Shown one piece after another: positions 6,424 through 13,603 of a DNA stretch of 14,648 nucleotides. The notes under the pieces are model-generated. The model was not told the DNA's origin, searched no databases, and saw only the letters and a list, made by a program, of their open reading frames with translations. Numbering within the stretch: the stretch's first letter is position 1; each line of letters starts with the position of its first letter. The DNA comes from JBGPJM01 sp041485385. Lineage in GTDB: Bacteria; Planctomycetota; Phycisphaerae; Phycisphaerales; UBA1924. The DNA is taken from contig JBGPJM010000122.1 in assembly GCA_041485385.1 (NCBI GenBank), positions 1-14,648 on the forward strand. Direction: 5' to 3'. Both the position numbers and the translations under genes were made by a program.

Positions 6424-7407
6424 CTACCGCTTGGCGCCGGCCGTGCGGTGGAAGAGGGCACTGACGGAGAGGTTGTGGTGGATGCGGTGAATCGCCTCGC
6501 CCAGGAGCTTGGAAACGCAGAGCTGGACGTACTTGTCCTTGATCGGGGCGATCCGGTCGCCCGAGGGGATGGTGTCAGTGCAGACGATCTGCGAGATGGG
6601 GCTGGCGGCCAGGCGCTGCATGGCCATGCCGACCAGCACGGGGTGGGTGGCCGCGGCGATGACGCGCTTCGCGCCGTGGTCGAGAACGACGCGTGCGGCC
6701 TCGCAGACGGTGCCCGCCGTGGTGATCATGTCGTCGAACATGAGCACCGTCTTGTTCTTGACGGTGCCGATGAGGTTGCCCGTCGTGACGTCGGAGCCGG
6801 AGACGCGGCGCTTGTTGATGATGGCCAGGTCGCCGCCGAGAAGGTTGGCGAACGTCTCCGCGACCTTGACGTTGCCGACGTCGGGGCTGACCAGGCAGAG
6901 GTCGCCCAGGTCGGCGCGGTGCTGCTCGAAGTAGTCAAGGAACACCGGCGTGGCGGAGAGGTGGTCGACGGGGATGTCGAAGAAGCCCTGGATCTGCGCG
7001 GCGTGCAGGTCGATCGCCAGCACACGGTCGGCGTGCGCCGCCGTGATGAGGTTGGCGACGAGCTTGGCGGTGATGGGCACGCGTCCCTCGTCCTTGCGGT
7101 CCTGCCGGGCGTAGCCGAAGTAGGGCGTCACGACGGTGACGCGGTCGGCGCTGGCCCGCTTGAGGCAGTCCAGGAAGATCAGCAGCTCCATAATGTTGTC
7201 GTTGACCGGGGAGCACGTGGAGAGCAGCACGTAGCAGTCGCGCCCCCGGACGTCCTCCTCGAGCTTGACGAGGAGCTCGCCGTCGGGGAACGATTCCGTT
7301 CGGACGTGCCCCAGCGGGATGTCCAGGTGCTCGCAGACCTGGCGGGCCAGACCCACCGAGTGACGGCCGGCGAAGACCTTCAGGAGGTTGGCGTCGGAGC
7401 TGCTCAT
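6424..7407 (-). CDS. prs: ribose-phosphate pyrophosphokinase (PRPP synthetase)
   Basis: This 327-residue enzyme makes PRPP from ribose 5-phosphate and ATP, feeding nucleotide, His and Trp synthesis. Class I motifs are all present: RTESFPDGELLVKLEEDVRG, the ATP-binding RQDRKDEGR (101-109), the metal/ATP site DLHAAQIQGFF (133-143) with H135, the flexible-loop KRR (199-201), and the ribose-phosphate loop FDDMITTAGT (224-233). Length is slightly above the usual 310-320 because of a short C-terminal extension after VSALF. The frame is open far upstream, but GGAGGA at 7413-7418 and the start MSSSDANLLKVFAG fix ATG 7405-7407. That ATG overlaps the glmU-type stop as ATGA, so the two are likely translationally coupled. 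rplY follows after 50 bases without a terminator. Confidence 0.98.
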   Translation of the reverse strand: MSSSDANLLKVFAGRHSVGLARQVCEHLDIPLGHVRTESFPDGELLVKLEEDVRGRDCYVLLSTCSPVNDNIMELLIFLDCLKRASADRVTVVTPYFGYARQDRKDEGRVPITAKLVANLITAAHADRVLAIDLHAAQIQGFFDIPVDHLSATPVFLDYFEQHRADLGDLCLVSPDVGNVKVAETFANLLGGDLAIINKRRVSGSDVTTGNLIGTVKNKTVLMFDDMITTAGTVCEAARVVLDHGAKRVIAAATHPVLVGMAMQRLAASPISQIVCTDTIPSGDRIAPIKDKYVQLCVSKLLGEAIHRIHHNLSVSALFHRTAGAKR

Positions 7408-8261
7408 CGGATTCCTCCGGCTCCGCCCACGGTCCGGGCAGGAGCGGTGGCGGACGAGGGGGCGGACGGCGAAACGGACGCGGCACGCCGACGGTAGATC
7501 GCGTCCACCTCGGCGAGCTGCTCGGGCGTGTTGATCGAGAGCACGTCCTCGGGCGGGACGGCCGGGATGACCTCGACGCGTCCGCCGTCTTTCAGCAGCA
7601 GGGCGGGCACGTCGGTGATGTAGTATTCGCCGCTCTGAGGGTTCGGAGTGAGGCGTGCGAGGGTTTCGAAGAGGGCGGCGCCGTCGAAGCAGTAGTAGCT
7701 CGGGTTGACCTCGCGGATGGCGAGCTGCTCGGGCGTGCACTGCTTGTGCTCGACGATCCCGACAAAACGGCCGGCCTTGTCGCGGACGACGCGCCCGTAT
7801 CCCGTCGGATCGTCGATGATGGACGTGGCGAGCGTGGCCAGCGCGCCCACGGCGCGGTGGCGGTCCAGCAGCGTGCGAAGAGTCTCCGCGCGGATCAGGG
7901 GACCGTCGCCGGCGAGGACAAAGACGGGAGACGAGCCGGGACGCAATGCCTCGGAACCCAGGACCGGCCCGGTGCACCGGACCGCGTGTCCCGTGCCGAG
8001 CTGCTCCTCCTGCACGGCGTACTCCAGGCCGTTGGACCACGCTGCGCCCTGCGCCCCCATCGCCGCGCGGAACAGTTCCTGCCTGTAGCCCACGACCAGG
8101 ATGATGCGCCGGCAGCCCGCCTTGCGGCACGCATCAACCACTGCGCAGACCATCGGCCGCCCGCCGATGGGGTGCAAGACCTTCGGCAGGTCGGATTTCA
8201 TCCGCGTGCCCTTGCCGGCGGCGAGGATGATGGCGGCGGGATGTGCCGTGGGGCCGTTCAT
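7404..8261 (-). CDS. glmU: UDP-N-acetylglucosamine pyrophosphorylase-type nucleotidyltransferase (GlmU N-terminal domain only)
   Basis: A 285-residue cytoplasmic uridylyltransferase, expected to form UDP-GlcNAc from GlcNAc-1-phosphate and UTP. The nucleotide-binding signature is ILAAGKGTRMKSDLPKVLH (12-30; R20 and K27 match the catalytic pair). EEQLGTGHAV (85-94), LAGDGPLI (metal ligand D119), YGRVVR, IVEHKQCTPEQLAIREVN (169-186), GEYYITDVPAL and SINTPEQLAEVD (N244, metal) follow in GlmU order. Bacterial GlmU is usually about 450 residues with a C-terminal left-handed beta-helix acetyltransferase; here the protein ends after a Ser/Ala/Gly-rich tail and the stop overlaps the prs start. The symbol is given by similarity to the N-terminal half only. 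No good Shine-Dalgarno sequence precedes the ATG; the start is chosen by conservation. It lies 82 bases downstream of tRNA-Gln. Confidence 0.88.
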   Translation of the reverse strand: MNGPTAHPAAIILAAGKGTRMKSDLPKVLHPIGGRPMVCAVVDACRKAGCRRIILVVGYRQELFRAAMGAQGAAWSNGLEYAVQEEQLGTGHAVRCTGPVLGSEALRPGSSPVFVLAGDGPLIRAETLRTLLDRHRAVGALATLATSIIDDPTGYGRVVRDKAGRFVGIVEHKQCTPEQLAIREVNPSYYCFDGAALFETLARLTPNPQSGEYYITDVPALLLKDGGRVEVIPAVPPEDVLSINTPEQLAEVDAIYRRRAASVSPSAPSSATAPARTVGGAGGIR

Positions 8262-8343
8262 GGTTCGACGGCGCCCGACAAAATCTCGGCGAGGGTGCTT
8301 GACGAAGCGACGCGGCAGGGAGAACCGGCCGCCCGGCAGATAC

Positions 8344-8413
8344 TGGCCGACCAGGATTCGAACCTGGACAAACAGAACCAAAATCTGCTGTGCTACCGTT
8401 ACACCATCGGCCA
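8344..8413 (-). tRNA. tRNA-Gln (anticodon UUG)
   Basis: A 70-base cloverleaf on the minus strand: acceptor TGGCCGA pairs with TCGGCCA over seven bases, the D arm is GTG/CAC, the anticodon stem is GCAGA/TCTGT with loop TTTTGGT (anticodon TTG), and the T arm is CCAGG TTCGAAT CCTGG. The 3' CCA is not encoded. It is on the same strand as, and 82 bases upstream of, the glmU-type gene, so it may head that transcript. Confidence 0.96.
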
Positions 8414-8544
8414 AAGGGGGGGTTGTCGGGCGGGGGAACTCCGGGTTGGGGCCGCCCTTTGAGAGGCGACCGGTTTCACAGACCACACGTCGCGGTCCGC
8501 GAAACGGTCCCATGGAACGGGAAGCCGGGCGGAGACCGCGGCAC

Positions 8545-8588
8545 AGTGCCCGAGCGAGTCCCGGCTCAAGGAGCCGGAGTGCCCGAGC
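8545..8588. repeat. 11-base direct repeat flanking a hairpin
   Basis: AGTGCCCGAGC occurs at 8545-8555 and again at 8578-8588. Between the copies lies the perfect stem-loop CCGGCTC-AAG-GAGCCGG (8561-8577). No function is known to me. Confidence 0.5.
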
Positions 8589-8642
8589 CGAGCTGGACCT
8601 TCCGCCAGCCGCTGGGGAGGGAAGGCCCCTGACCGCGCCTCG

Positions 8643-8666
8643 GCACCGGGTGGTCGTACCCGGTGC
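8643..8666. other. perfect 9-bp stem-loop downstream of the SWIM gene
   Basis: GCACCGGGT (8643-8651) pairs with ACCCGGTGC (8658-8666) around a six-base loop GGTCGT. It is about 100 bases beyond the SWIM protein stop. There is no U tract on either strand, so it may protect the 3' end or help a Rho-dependent stop rather than act as a simple terminator. Confidence 0.5.
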
Positions 8667-8766
8667 GTCCGTCGCGGTCGGCTCATCAGGGATTCAGAGG
8701 CCGGGAAGTTTAGAGGAGAGCGGTGAGCAGTCAATCGACCGGCGCCGGATGCGCAAACCGTCGCTC

Positions 8767-9870
8767 TCAGGGCAACTCGGGGGGCGCTTCGGCATCGATG
8801 GCCTCCTTGCTGATCATGTCGTAACAGGTCGCCAGCAGACCCGCAAGAGGAAACCGGGCGCCCGTGAACGGACTCGGGCCGACCCGCCGAAGGATTGGGT
8901 GGCTCACATCCGGCGGCGTGATGGGCAGATCGAGCCGCGACAGGGGATCCCCACCGATGCCCGCCGCGGCGCCCGCGGTCGCACCCGCGGCGCCCCCGTC
9001 GCCCCAGAACGACGCGACGCACTCTTCCAGCGGCGCCGCGGGCCGGTCCGCGATCCCCGGGAGGTGCGGCGTGTAGATTGGGATCGCGCCCGTGGTGGAA
9101 CGAGCCGAACCGGCCGCGGCACGACGCTGACGGAGCCGCTCGATGAGCTCGTCCTGCGGCATGCCGCGGAGCGTGAAGATCAGGAACGGATCGGTGGACA
9201 GCCTGTCGGCGACGATGGCCATCGTGCAGCAGGCGTGCTTGCACCAGACCCCCGCCGCCGGACCGCCGTTGCCCGAGGGTGCAGCGCCCGCGCCCCCTCC
9301 GGTGAAGAGCGCGCAGCTGCACGACACGGCGATGTCGGAGGGATCGGCAGGAAACAGTCGCAGCCCGACAGGGATGAAAAGGTCCTCGATATTCGGCGGG
9401 AGCTCGCCGGCGAGCAGGCTGGCGGAGTACCGGGCCTGCGCGAGCATCGCGTCGATCACCGGCTCCCATTGCTCGTGCGTGAACATCGGCACACGCAGCG
9501 CGACGCTGTACGCCCGCGGCATTCGCCCCTGCACCCGCGCGATGACGGTCCCCGCCGTCAGGTCCAGCGACCGGGTCTGCCCGAGCCGCGCGTACTCCAG
9601 CCCCTCGGCCAGCTGGTCGCCCGGCGCCATCGTCTCGACCAGCCGCATCCAGCGCTGCACCACCCAGGGCGTCTGGCCCGGCTTGCGCGCCGAGAGGCGC
9701 ACCCCACCGACGACGCGGCGCGGATTGGCCGTGGGCTTGGCCGGGCGACGATCGAACCTTCCCATGACGGGCGGAGACCCCGGCTGCGGTGGAGCGGGCG
9801 GATCGGGCGGCCGGGAGGACGGCTGGCTCGAACCGGCGGGCGGCCTGGATGGGGGAGGCGTCGGGGGCAT
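8767..9870 (-). CDS. SWIM zinc-finger protein partnered with SNF2 ATPase
   Basis: A 367-residue protein. Residues 1-35 are Pro/Ser-rich; the body includes LVETMAPGDQLAEGLEYARL, a conserved-looking segment. The SWIM motif is CSC (C184, C186), then 23 residues, then CKH (C210, H212), within the family spacing CxCx(n)CxH; the 23-residue insert is rich in Gly/Ala. DPFLIFTLRGMPQDELIERL (227-246) follows, as in SWIM proteins encoded next to SNF2 helicases. SWIM domains bind zinc and are thought to contact DNA or protein. The ATG overlaps the SNF2 stop as TGATG, with GGAG (9881-9884) ten bases upstream, so the two are probably made in linked amounts. A later in-frame ATG (9763-9765, residue 36) would remove the Pro-rich head and cannot be excluded. 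The C-terminal 100 residues have no motif I recognise. Confidence 0.85.
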   Translation of the reverse strand: MPPTPPPSRPPAGSSQPSSRPPDPPAPPQPGSPPVMGRFDRRPAKPTANPRRVVGGVRLSARKPGQTPWVVQRWMRLVETMAPGDQLAEGLEYARLGQTRSLDLTAGTVIARVQGRMPRAYSVALRVPMFTHEQWEPVIDAMLAQARYSASLLAGELPPNIEDLFIPVGLRLFPADPSDIAVSCSCALFTGGGAGAAPSGNGGPAAGVWCKHACCTMAIVADRLSTDPFLIFTLRGMPQDELIERLRQRRAAAGSARSTTGAIPIYTPHLPGIADRPAAPLEECVASFWGDGGAAGATAGAAAGIGGDPLSRLDLPITPPDVSHPILRRVGPSPFTGARFPLAGLLATCYDMISKEAIDAEAPPELP

Positions 9871-12800
9871 CAGTCTTCGTCTCCGATGGCCTCGGTGCGG
9901 AGCGTGAGCAGGTCGCGGAGCTGGGAGGTGGAGAGCTCGGTAAGCCAGGCCTCGCCGGAGCCGATGACGTTCTCGGCCAGCTCGGTCTTCTGCTCGATCA
10001 TCTGGTCGATCCGCTCCTCGAGCGTGCCGGAGCACACGAACTTGTGCACGTGCACCGTGCGCGTCTGGCCGATGCGGTAGGCGCGGTCGGTCGCCTGCGC
10101 CTCGACGGCGGGGTTCCACCAACGGTCGAAATGGAAGACGTGGTTCGCGGCGGTGAGGTTCAGGCCCAGGCCACCGGCCTTGAGGCTGAGGATGAAGATC
10201 GGACGCGAGCCGTCGCCCTTCTGGAAGGCCGCGATCATCTCCTGCCGCTGCTGGGAGGTGCTGCCGCCGTGCAGGAACAGCACCTCGCGGTCCAGGTCGT
10301 GGCGGATCATCCCCGCGAGGATGTGGCCCATCTGCCGGAACTGCGTGAAGACCAGCGCCTGGTCGCCGACGTCCAGGACCTCGCGGAGCATCTCGACCAG
10401 GCGGAAGCACTTGCCGGAGCGGACGGCGTCCTGCGGCATCTCGCCCCCAGGGCCCGAGCCGCCCTCCTTGAGGAAATGCGCCGGGTGGTTGCAGATCTGC
10501 TTGAGTTTGATGAGCCCGGCCAGCACGATGCCGCGCCGCTGCATGCCCTCGGCCTGGTCCGCGACGGTGAGCATGTCCGAGACGCAGGTCTGGTACAGCG
10601 TGGCCTGTTCCGGCGTAAGGTAGCAATACTCCCGGGATTCGACCTTCTCGGGGAGGTCGGCGATGACGTTGGGGTCGCTCTTGAGCCTCCGCAGAACGAA
10701 CGGCTGCACAAGGCCGCGGAGCTGGCCGGCCCGGTGGCGGTCGTGGTAGCGCTCGATCGGGACGGAGAACCGGCGACGGAAATCGCCGGCGGTGTCGAGA
10801 TACCCGGGGTTGAGGAACTCCATGATCGACCACAGCTCCCCGAGGCGGTTCTCCACGGGCGTGCCGGTGAGGGCGATCCGTCGCGGCGTGGGGATCGACC
10901 GGATGGCCTGCGTCTGCTTGGCGCCGGGGTTCTTGACGTTCTGCGCTTCGTCGAGGACGACCCGGCCCCACGTCACGCCCGAGAGCTGGTCGCGGTCCCG
11001 GTGCGCCAGCGCATAGGTCGTGATGACGACGTCGGACTGGCGCGCCGCGCCGAGCAGCTCGGCACCTTGCAGGCGCTGGATGCCGTGGTGAACCAGGATC
11101 TTCAGGTGCGGGGTGAAGCGGCGAGTCTCGTGGATCCAGTTCCCCACGACCGACATCGGGACGATGAGCAGCGTCGGATCGGGACGGGGCGACGGGGCGT
11201 CGGCCTCGCCGCCGACGGCGATCCGCTCGTGGGCAAGCAGGGCCAGCAGCTGGATCGTCTTCCCGAGGCCCATGTCGTCGGCGAGGCAGGCGCCCAGGCC
11301 CAGCCGGTCCAGGAACGCCAGCCACGAAAGGCCCTTGACCTGGTATGGCCGGAGGGTGCCGATGAACGTCCGCGGCGGATCGAGGAACGGCAGGGTCTGG
11401 TTAGACGACGCGTCGCCGAACACCGTGGCGACCCATCCGGTGGCGTCCATGCCGAGAATCGGGAGCCCCGTCTGGCGCGGGTCCGAGGCGTAGGCGAGCT
11501 TGAGCGCACGTCCGACCTCCATCTGCCCGCCGGGGTTCCTCCCAAGAAACTCGATCGCCGCCCGTACGTCCTCGGGACGGATCTCCACCCAGCGCCCGTC
11601 GAGGCGGATAAGGGGCGAGTGCTGCGCGGCCAACCGCTGGAACTGCTCCAGCGTGAGGGCCGTCTCTCCGACGGCGATCTGCCACTGGTAGTTGACAAGC
11701 GTGTTCAGGCCGAAATGGGTGAGCGTGCGCGTCGGGCCGGGCCGCACGCCGGGGAGGTCGTCCAGGTCCAGCGGATCGCTCTCGACGCGGAGGCGGGCTC
11801 CCACGCGGACGGTGGGCGACTGCCACCACTGCGGGACCTCGGCGCCGATGTTCTGCTCCAGAAGGATCGGCCGGACCTCGCGCAGGAACCGGTAGGCCTC
11901 GGCGGTGGAGAGCTCGAGCTCGCCCGGTTCGGAGGCCTCCAGCGCCTGCTCCAGCGGCTTGTAGAGCCGGGCGGCGCGCCCCAGTTCGGCCAGCAGCAAC
12001 TCCTGCGGGGAATCGATGCGCTGGCCGTCGATGGTGACGCCCGAGCCGGAGAGAAGCCAGATGTCGGGCGCATCGATATACACCTGCGGGCGCTCGACCG
12101 ACTGGAGGTGGAACGAGAGGGTCCAGCGGATGTCCTCGCCGGGTTTCTGGAAGTCGCGGAGCTCGCCCAGGTCGATCGGCTCGCCGAGCCGGAGGCAGAG
12201 CCGCCAGGCCGCCCCCGCCGCGCGGTCCTCGAGCCCGCCTATCCAGGCGCGCACGCCCTTGAGCAGCTCGTGGCGCTGTGCGAATCCGGCGAGGATCTCG
12301 GTGTCGTCCGAGAGCAGGCCGGTGAGCCACGCGACGTGGATATCCGCCGACGGATCGCGCGATTCGATCGCCTCAGCCAGGCCCTCGCGCCGGAACACCC
12401 GCCGGCACATCGCGTCGCACACCCGGAGGAGGAAGTCGTCCAGGATCGCCCACGGCTCGTGCGCAAAGGCGTCCACCGCGGCCCGCGCCACCGGCGGCAT
12501 CGACGCGCCAAGTGTGCGCAGTCGCTCCATCGTCGGTTCATCCGCCAGCCAGGGCTGCCAGGCGCCCAGGAGGTCGCCGCCCGGGTCCTGCAGGATCATC
12601 GGGACCAGCCGCTGGTTGGCCTGCAGGTACCGCAGCAGGCGCACGGCCGCGCCGAAGAAGCGAACCGACTCACCCACCGCAACGACCGTCCCGCCCGAGG
12701 TTCCGTTCGCCGACCCGTCGGGCGCGACGCCGTGCTGCGCGGCGTCCTCCAGCGCGTCGAGCACCGCGGGCACCATGGGCGGCCCGATGGCCACGGTCCT

Positions 12801-13178
12801 GACCCCGAACGCCGCCAGCGTCGGGAGCGGCGAATCGGGGTCCGACACCGCGTGCCCCACTGCGTGGGCGATGGTCGGGCTGGGCAGCGGCACACCCGCG
12901 TGCGATGGCAGGCGCAGGACGAGTGTCGACTCGGTGATCGACCGACCGACGCCGGGGTCGCCGGTCTCGCCGAGCCCGTTGGCCGGCGCGGGCCCGGCAC
13001 GCAGGAGGCTCTCGATCCGCGCCCGCACCACGGAAGAGTCCGCGGCCCAGGAGTGCGAGTCGGCGGGCGCCGGTGCGCCGGCGCGCACCGCGCCCGGCAC
13101 GGGATCCGTCCATTTCCCGGCAACCTCGGCCCACAGATGCAGGAAGCCCTGGGACCAGTTCGCGTGAACGAGCAGCAT
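9870..13178 (-). CDS. SNF2-family helicase-like ATPase
   Basis: A 1102-residue superfamily 2 protein; family members use ATP to move along double-stranded DNA and remodel protein-DNA complexes. The N-terminal ~590 residues are the large accessory region typical of bacterial SNF2 proteins paired with SWIM proteins (DUF3670/SNF2-associated type by position and look). The ATPase core follows: DDMGLGKT Walker A (634-641, K640), DEAQ Walker B (743-746), LTGTPVENRLGELW from 770, GGLGLN (1002-1007), DRWWNPAVEAQATDRAYRIG, and RIGQTR motif VI (1035-1040). All core motifs are intact. The start ATG 13176-13178 begins MLLVHANWSQGFLHLWAE, which resembles the usual N-terminus; AGAGGA lies 13 bases upstream, farther than normal. 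The stop overlaps the SWIM gene start. Biological role unknown: repair, transcription recycling and defence are all possible. Confidence 0.93.
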   Translation of the reverse strand: MLLVHANWSQGFLHLWAEVAGKWTDPVPGAVRAGAPAPADSHSWAADSSVVRARIESLLRAGPAPANGLGETGDPGVGRSITESTLVLRLPSHAGVPLPSPTIAHAVGHAVSDPDSPLPTLAAFGVRTVAIGPPMVPAVLDALEDAAQHGVAPDGSANGTSGGTVVAVGESVRFFGAAVRLLRYLQANQRLVPMILQDPGGDLLGAWQPWLADEPTMERLRTLGASMPPVARAAVDAFAHEPWAILDDFLLRVCDAMCRRVFRREGLAEAIESRDPSADIHVAWLTGLLSDDTEILAGFAQRHELLKGVRAWIGGLEDRAAGAAWRLCLRLGEPIDLGELRDFQKPGEDIRWTLSFHLQSVERPQVYIDAPDIWLLSGSGVTIDGQRIDSPQELLLAELGRAARLYKPLEQALEASEPGELELSTAEAYRFLREVRPILLEQNIGAEVPQWWQSPTVRVGARLRVESDPLDLDDLPGVRPGPTRTLTHFGLNTLVNYQWQIAVGETALTLEQFQRLAAQHSPLIRLDGRWVEIRPEDVRAAIEFLGRNPGGQMEVGRALKLAYASDPRQTGLPILGMDATGWVATVFGDASSNQTLPFLDPPRTFIGTLRPYQVKGLSWLAFLDRLGLGACLADDMGLGKTIQLLALLAHERIAVGGEADAPSPRPDPTLLIVPMSVVGNWIHETRRFTPHLKILVHHGIQRLQGAELLGAARQSDVVITTYALAHRDRDQLSGVTWGRVVLDEAQNVKNPGAKQTQAIRSIPTPRRIALTGTPVENRLGELWSIMEFLNPGYLDTAGDFRRRFSVPIERYHDRHRAGQLRGLVQPFVLRRLKSDPNVIADLPEKVESREYCYLTPEQATLYQTCVSDMLTVADQAEGMQRRGIVLAGLIKLKQICNHPAHFLKEGGSGPGGEMPQDAVRSGKCFRLVEMLREVLDVGDQALVFTQFRQMGHILAGMIRHDLDREVLFLHGGSTSQQRQEMIAAFQKGDGSRPIFILSLKAGGLGLNLTAANHVFHFDRWWNPAVEAQATDRAYRIGQTRTVHVHKFVCSGTLEERIDQMIEQKTELAENVIGSGEAWLTELSTSQLRDLLTLRTEAIGDED

Positions 13179-13278
13179 CGGTCGCGGATGATCCTCTACA
13201 AAAGAGCACGCCGGTTCCAGATCGTGGGGCCGGCCGAAGGGGCGCAGGAGAGCAGGACACGGGCCTGGAGGAACAAAT

Positions 13279-13350
13279 GGGGGCGCCGAGACTCGAACTC
13301 GGGACCAGCGGATTAAAAGTCCGCTGCTCTACCAACTGAGCTACGCCCCC
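13279..13350 (-). tRNA. tRNA-Lys (anticodon UUU)
   Basis: A 72-base cloverleaf on the minus strand: acceptor GGGGGCG/CGCCCCC, D arm GCTC AGTTGGTA GAGC, anticodon stem GCGGA/TCCGC with loop CTTTTAA (anticodon TTT), variable loop TGGTC, and T arm CCGAG TTCGAGT CTCGG. No encoded CCA. It lies 100 bases upstream of the SNF2 gene on the same strand. Confidence 0.97.
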
Positions 13351-13403
13351 GCGTGGACCCTGCGACCGACGGCGTCGCCGGACCCGGGTGCGTTGCGGAG
13401 GGG

Positions 13404-13412
13404 ATGATAGCA
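13404..13412 (-). promoter_or_regulatory. candidate extended -10 promoter of tRNA-Lys
   Basis: Minus-strand TGCTATCAT: an extended -10 element with TATCAT (13404-13409) matching five of six consensus positions and TG one base upstream. Transcription would begin near 13397, about 47 bases before the tRNA 5' end. No good -35 box is visible, which extended -10 promoters can tolerate. Confidence 0.45.
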
Positions 13413-13544
13413 CCGATGGTGACATCGCCGGTCGGCGGCCTGCGCGCCGCCAGCGCCGCAGAATGACTCGGGCGGCGCGGCGCACGTTCTGCGCCCGCCG
13501 GGGCGCTCCGCGTGTTCGCCCGCGGAGGAATCTCGGCGCGCGAA

Positions 13545-13572
13545 GACGGGCGGACCCAGGGGCCCGCCCGTC
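13545..13572 (-). terminator. GC-rich hairpin, possible terminator of the surface-protein gene
   Basis: GACGGGCGG (13545-13553) pairs perfectly with CCGCCCGTC (13564-13572) around a ten-base loop. It lies 31 bases beyond the stop of the minus-strand gene ending at 13604, the position expected of a terminator. Only two U residues follow on that strand, so efficiency is uncertain. The rest of the 253-base gap (13351-13603) shows no gene. Confidence 0.5.
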
Positions 13573-13603
13573 TCCCATAGACTGCTCCAGGATCGATCCG
13601 GTG

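Larger units (their letters stand above)
8414..8766. other. intergenic region with hairpins, no gene recognised
   Basis: This 353-base stretch separates the SWIM gene stop from tRNA-Gln. Open frames here have no recognisable protein features and are likely composition artefacts. It contains two perfect hairpins (8561-8577 and 8643-8666), an 11-base direct repeat (8545-8555 and 8578-8588), and a possible longer-range GGGCGG/CCGCCC pairing just upstream of the tRNA. It should also hold the tRNA-Gln promoter, but I see no clear -10 box. Confidence 0.5.

Noticed and set aside
6424..8130. N-terminal extension of prs to 568 codons
   Set aside because: The extra 241 codons are the shadow of the glmU-type gene; a GGAGGA site and conserved N-terminus mark ATG 7405-7407 as the real start.
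8399..8700. Minus-strand open frame between the SWIM gene and tRNA-Gln
   Set aside because: It runs into the tRNA-Gln gene, has Arg/Pro/Ala shadow-like composition and no convincing start signal.
8414..8766. Search for SRP RNA or other known small RNA, and for duplicated tRNA 3' ends (att sites)
   Set aside because: No GGAAGCAGCC-type core and no copy of either tRNA 3' end was found by eye.
8101..10080. 659-codon plus-strand open frame across glmU, tRNA-Gln and the SWIM gene
   Set aside because: It crosses a tRNA and two well-supported minus-strand genes and shows only Arg/Pro-rich composition typical of shadow frames.
9789..13316. 1175-codon plus-strand open frame opposite the SNF2 gene
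   Set aside because: It is the antisense of a high-GC coding gene with intact helicase motifs on the minus strand; its translation has no family motifs and is Arg/Gly/Ala/Leu-biased.
13434..13500. Additional GC-rich inverted repeats downstream of the surface protein
   Set aside because: Stems are short or imperfect and expected by chance at this GC content.
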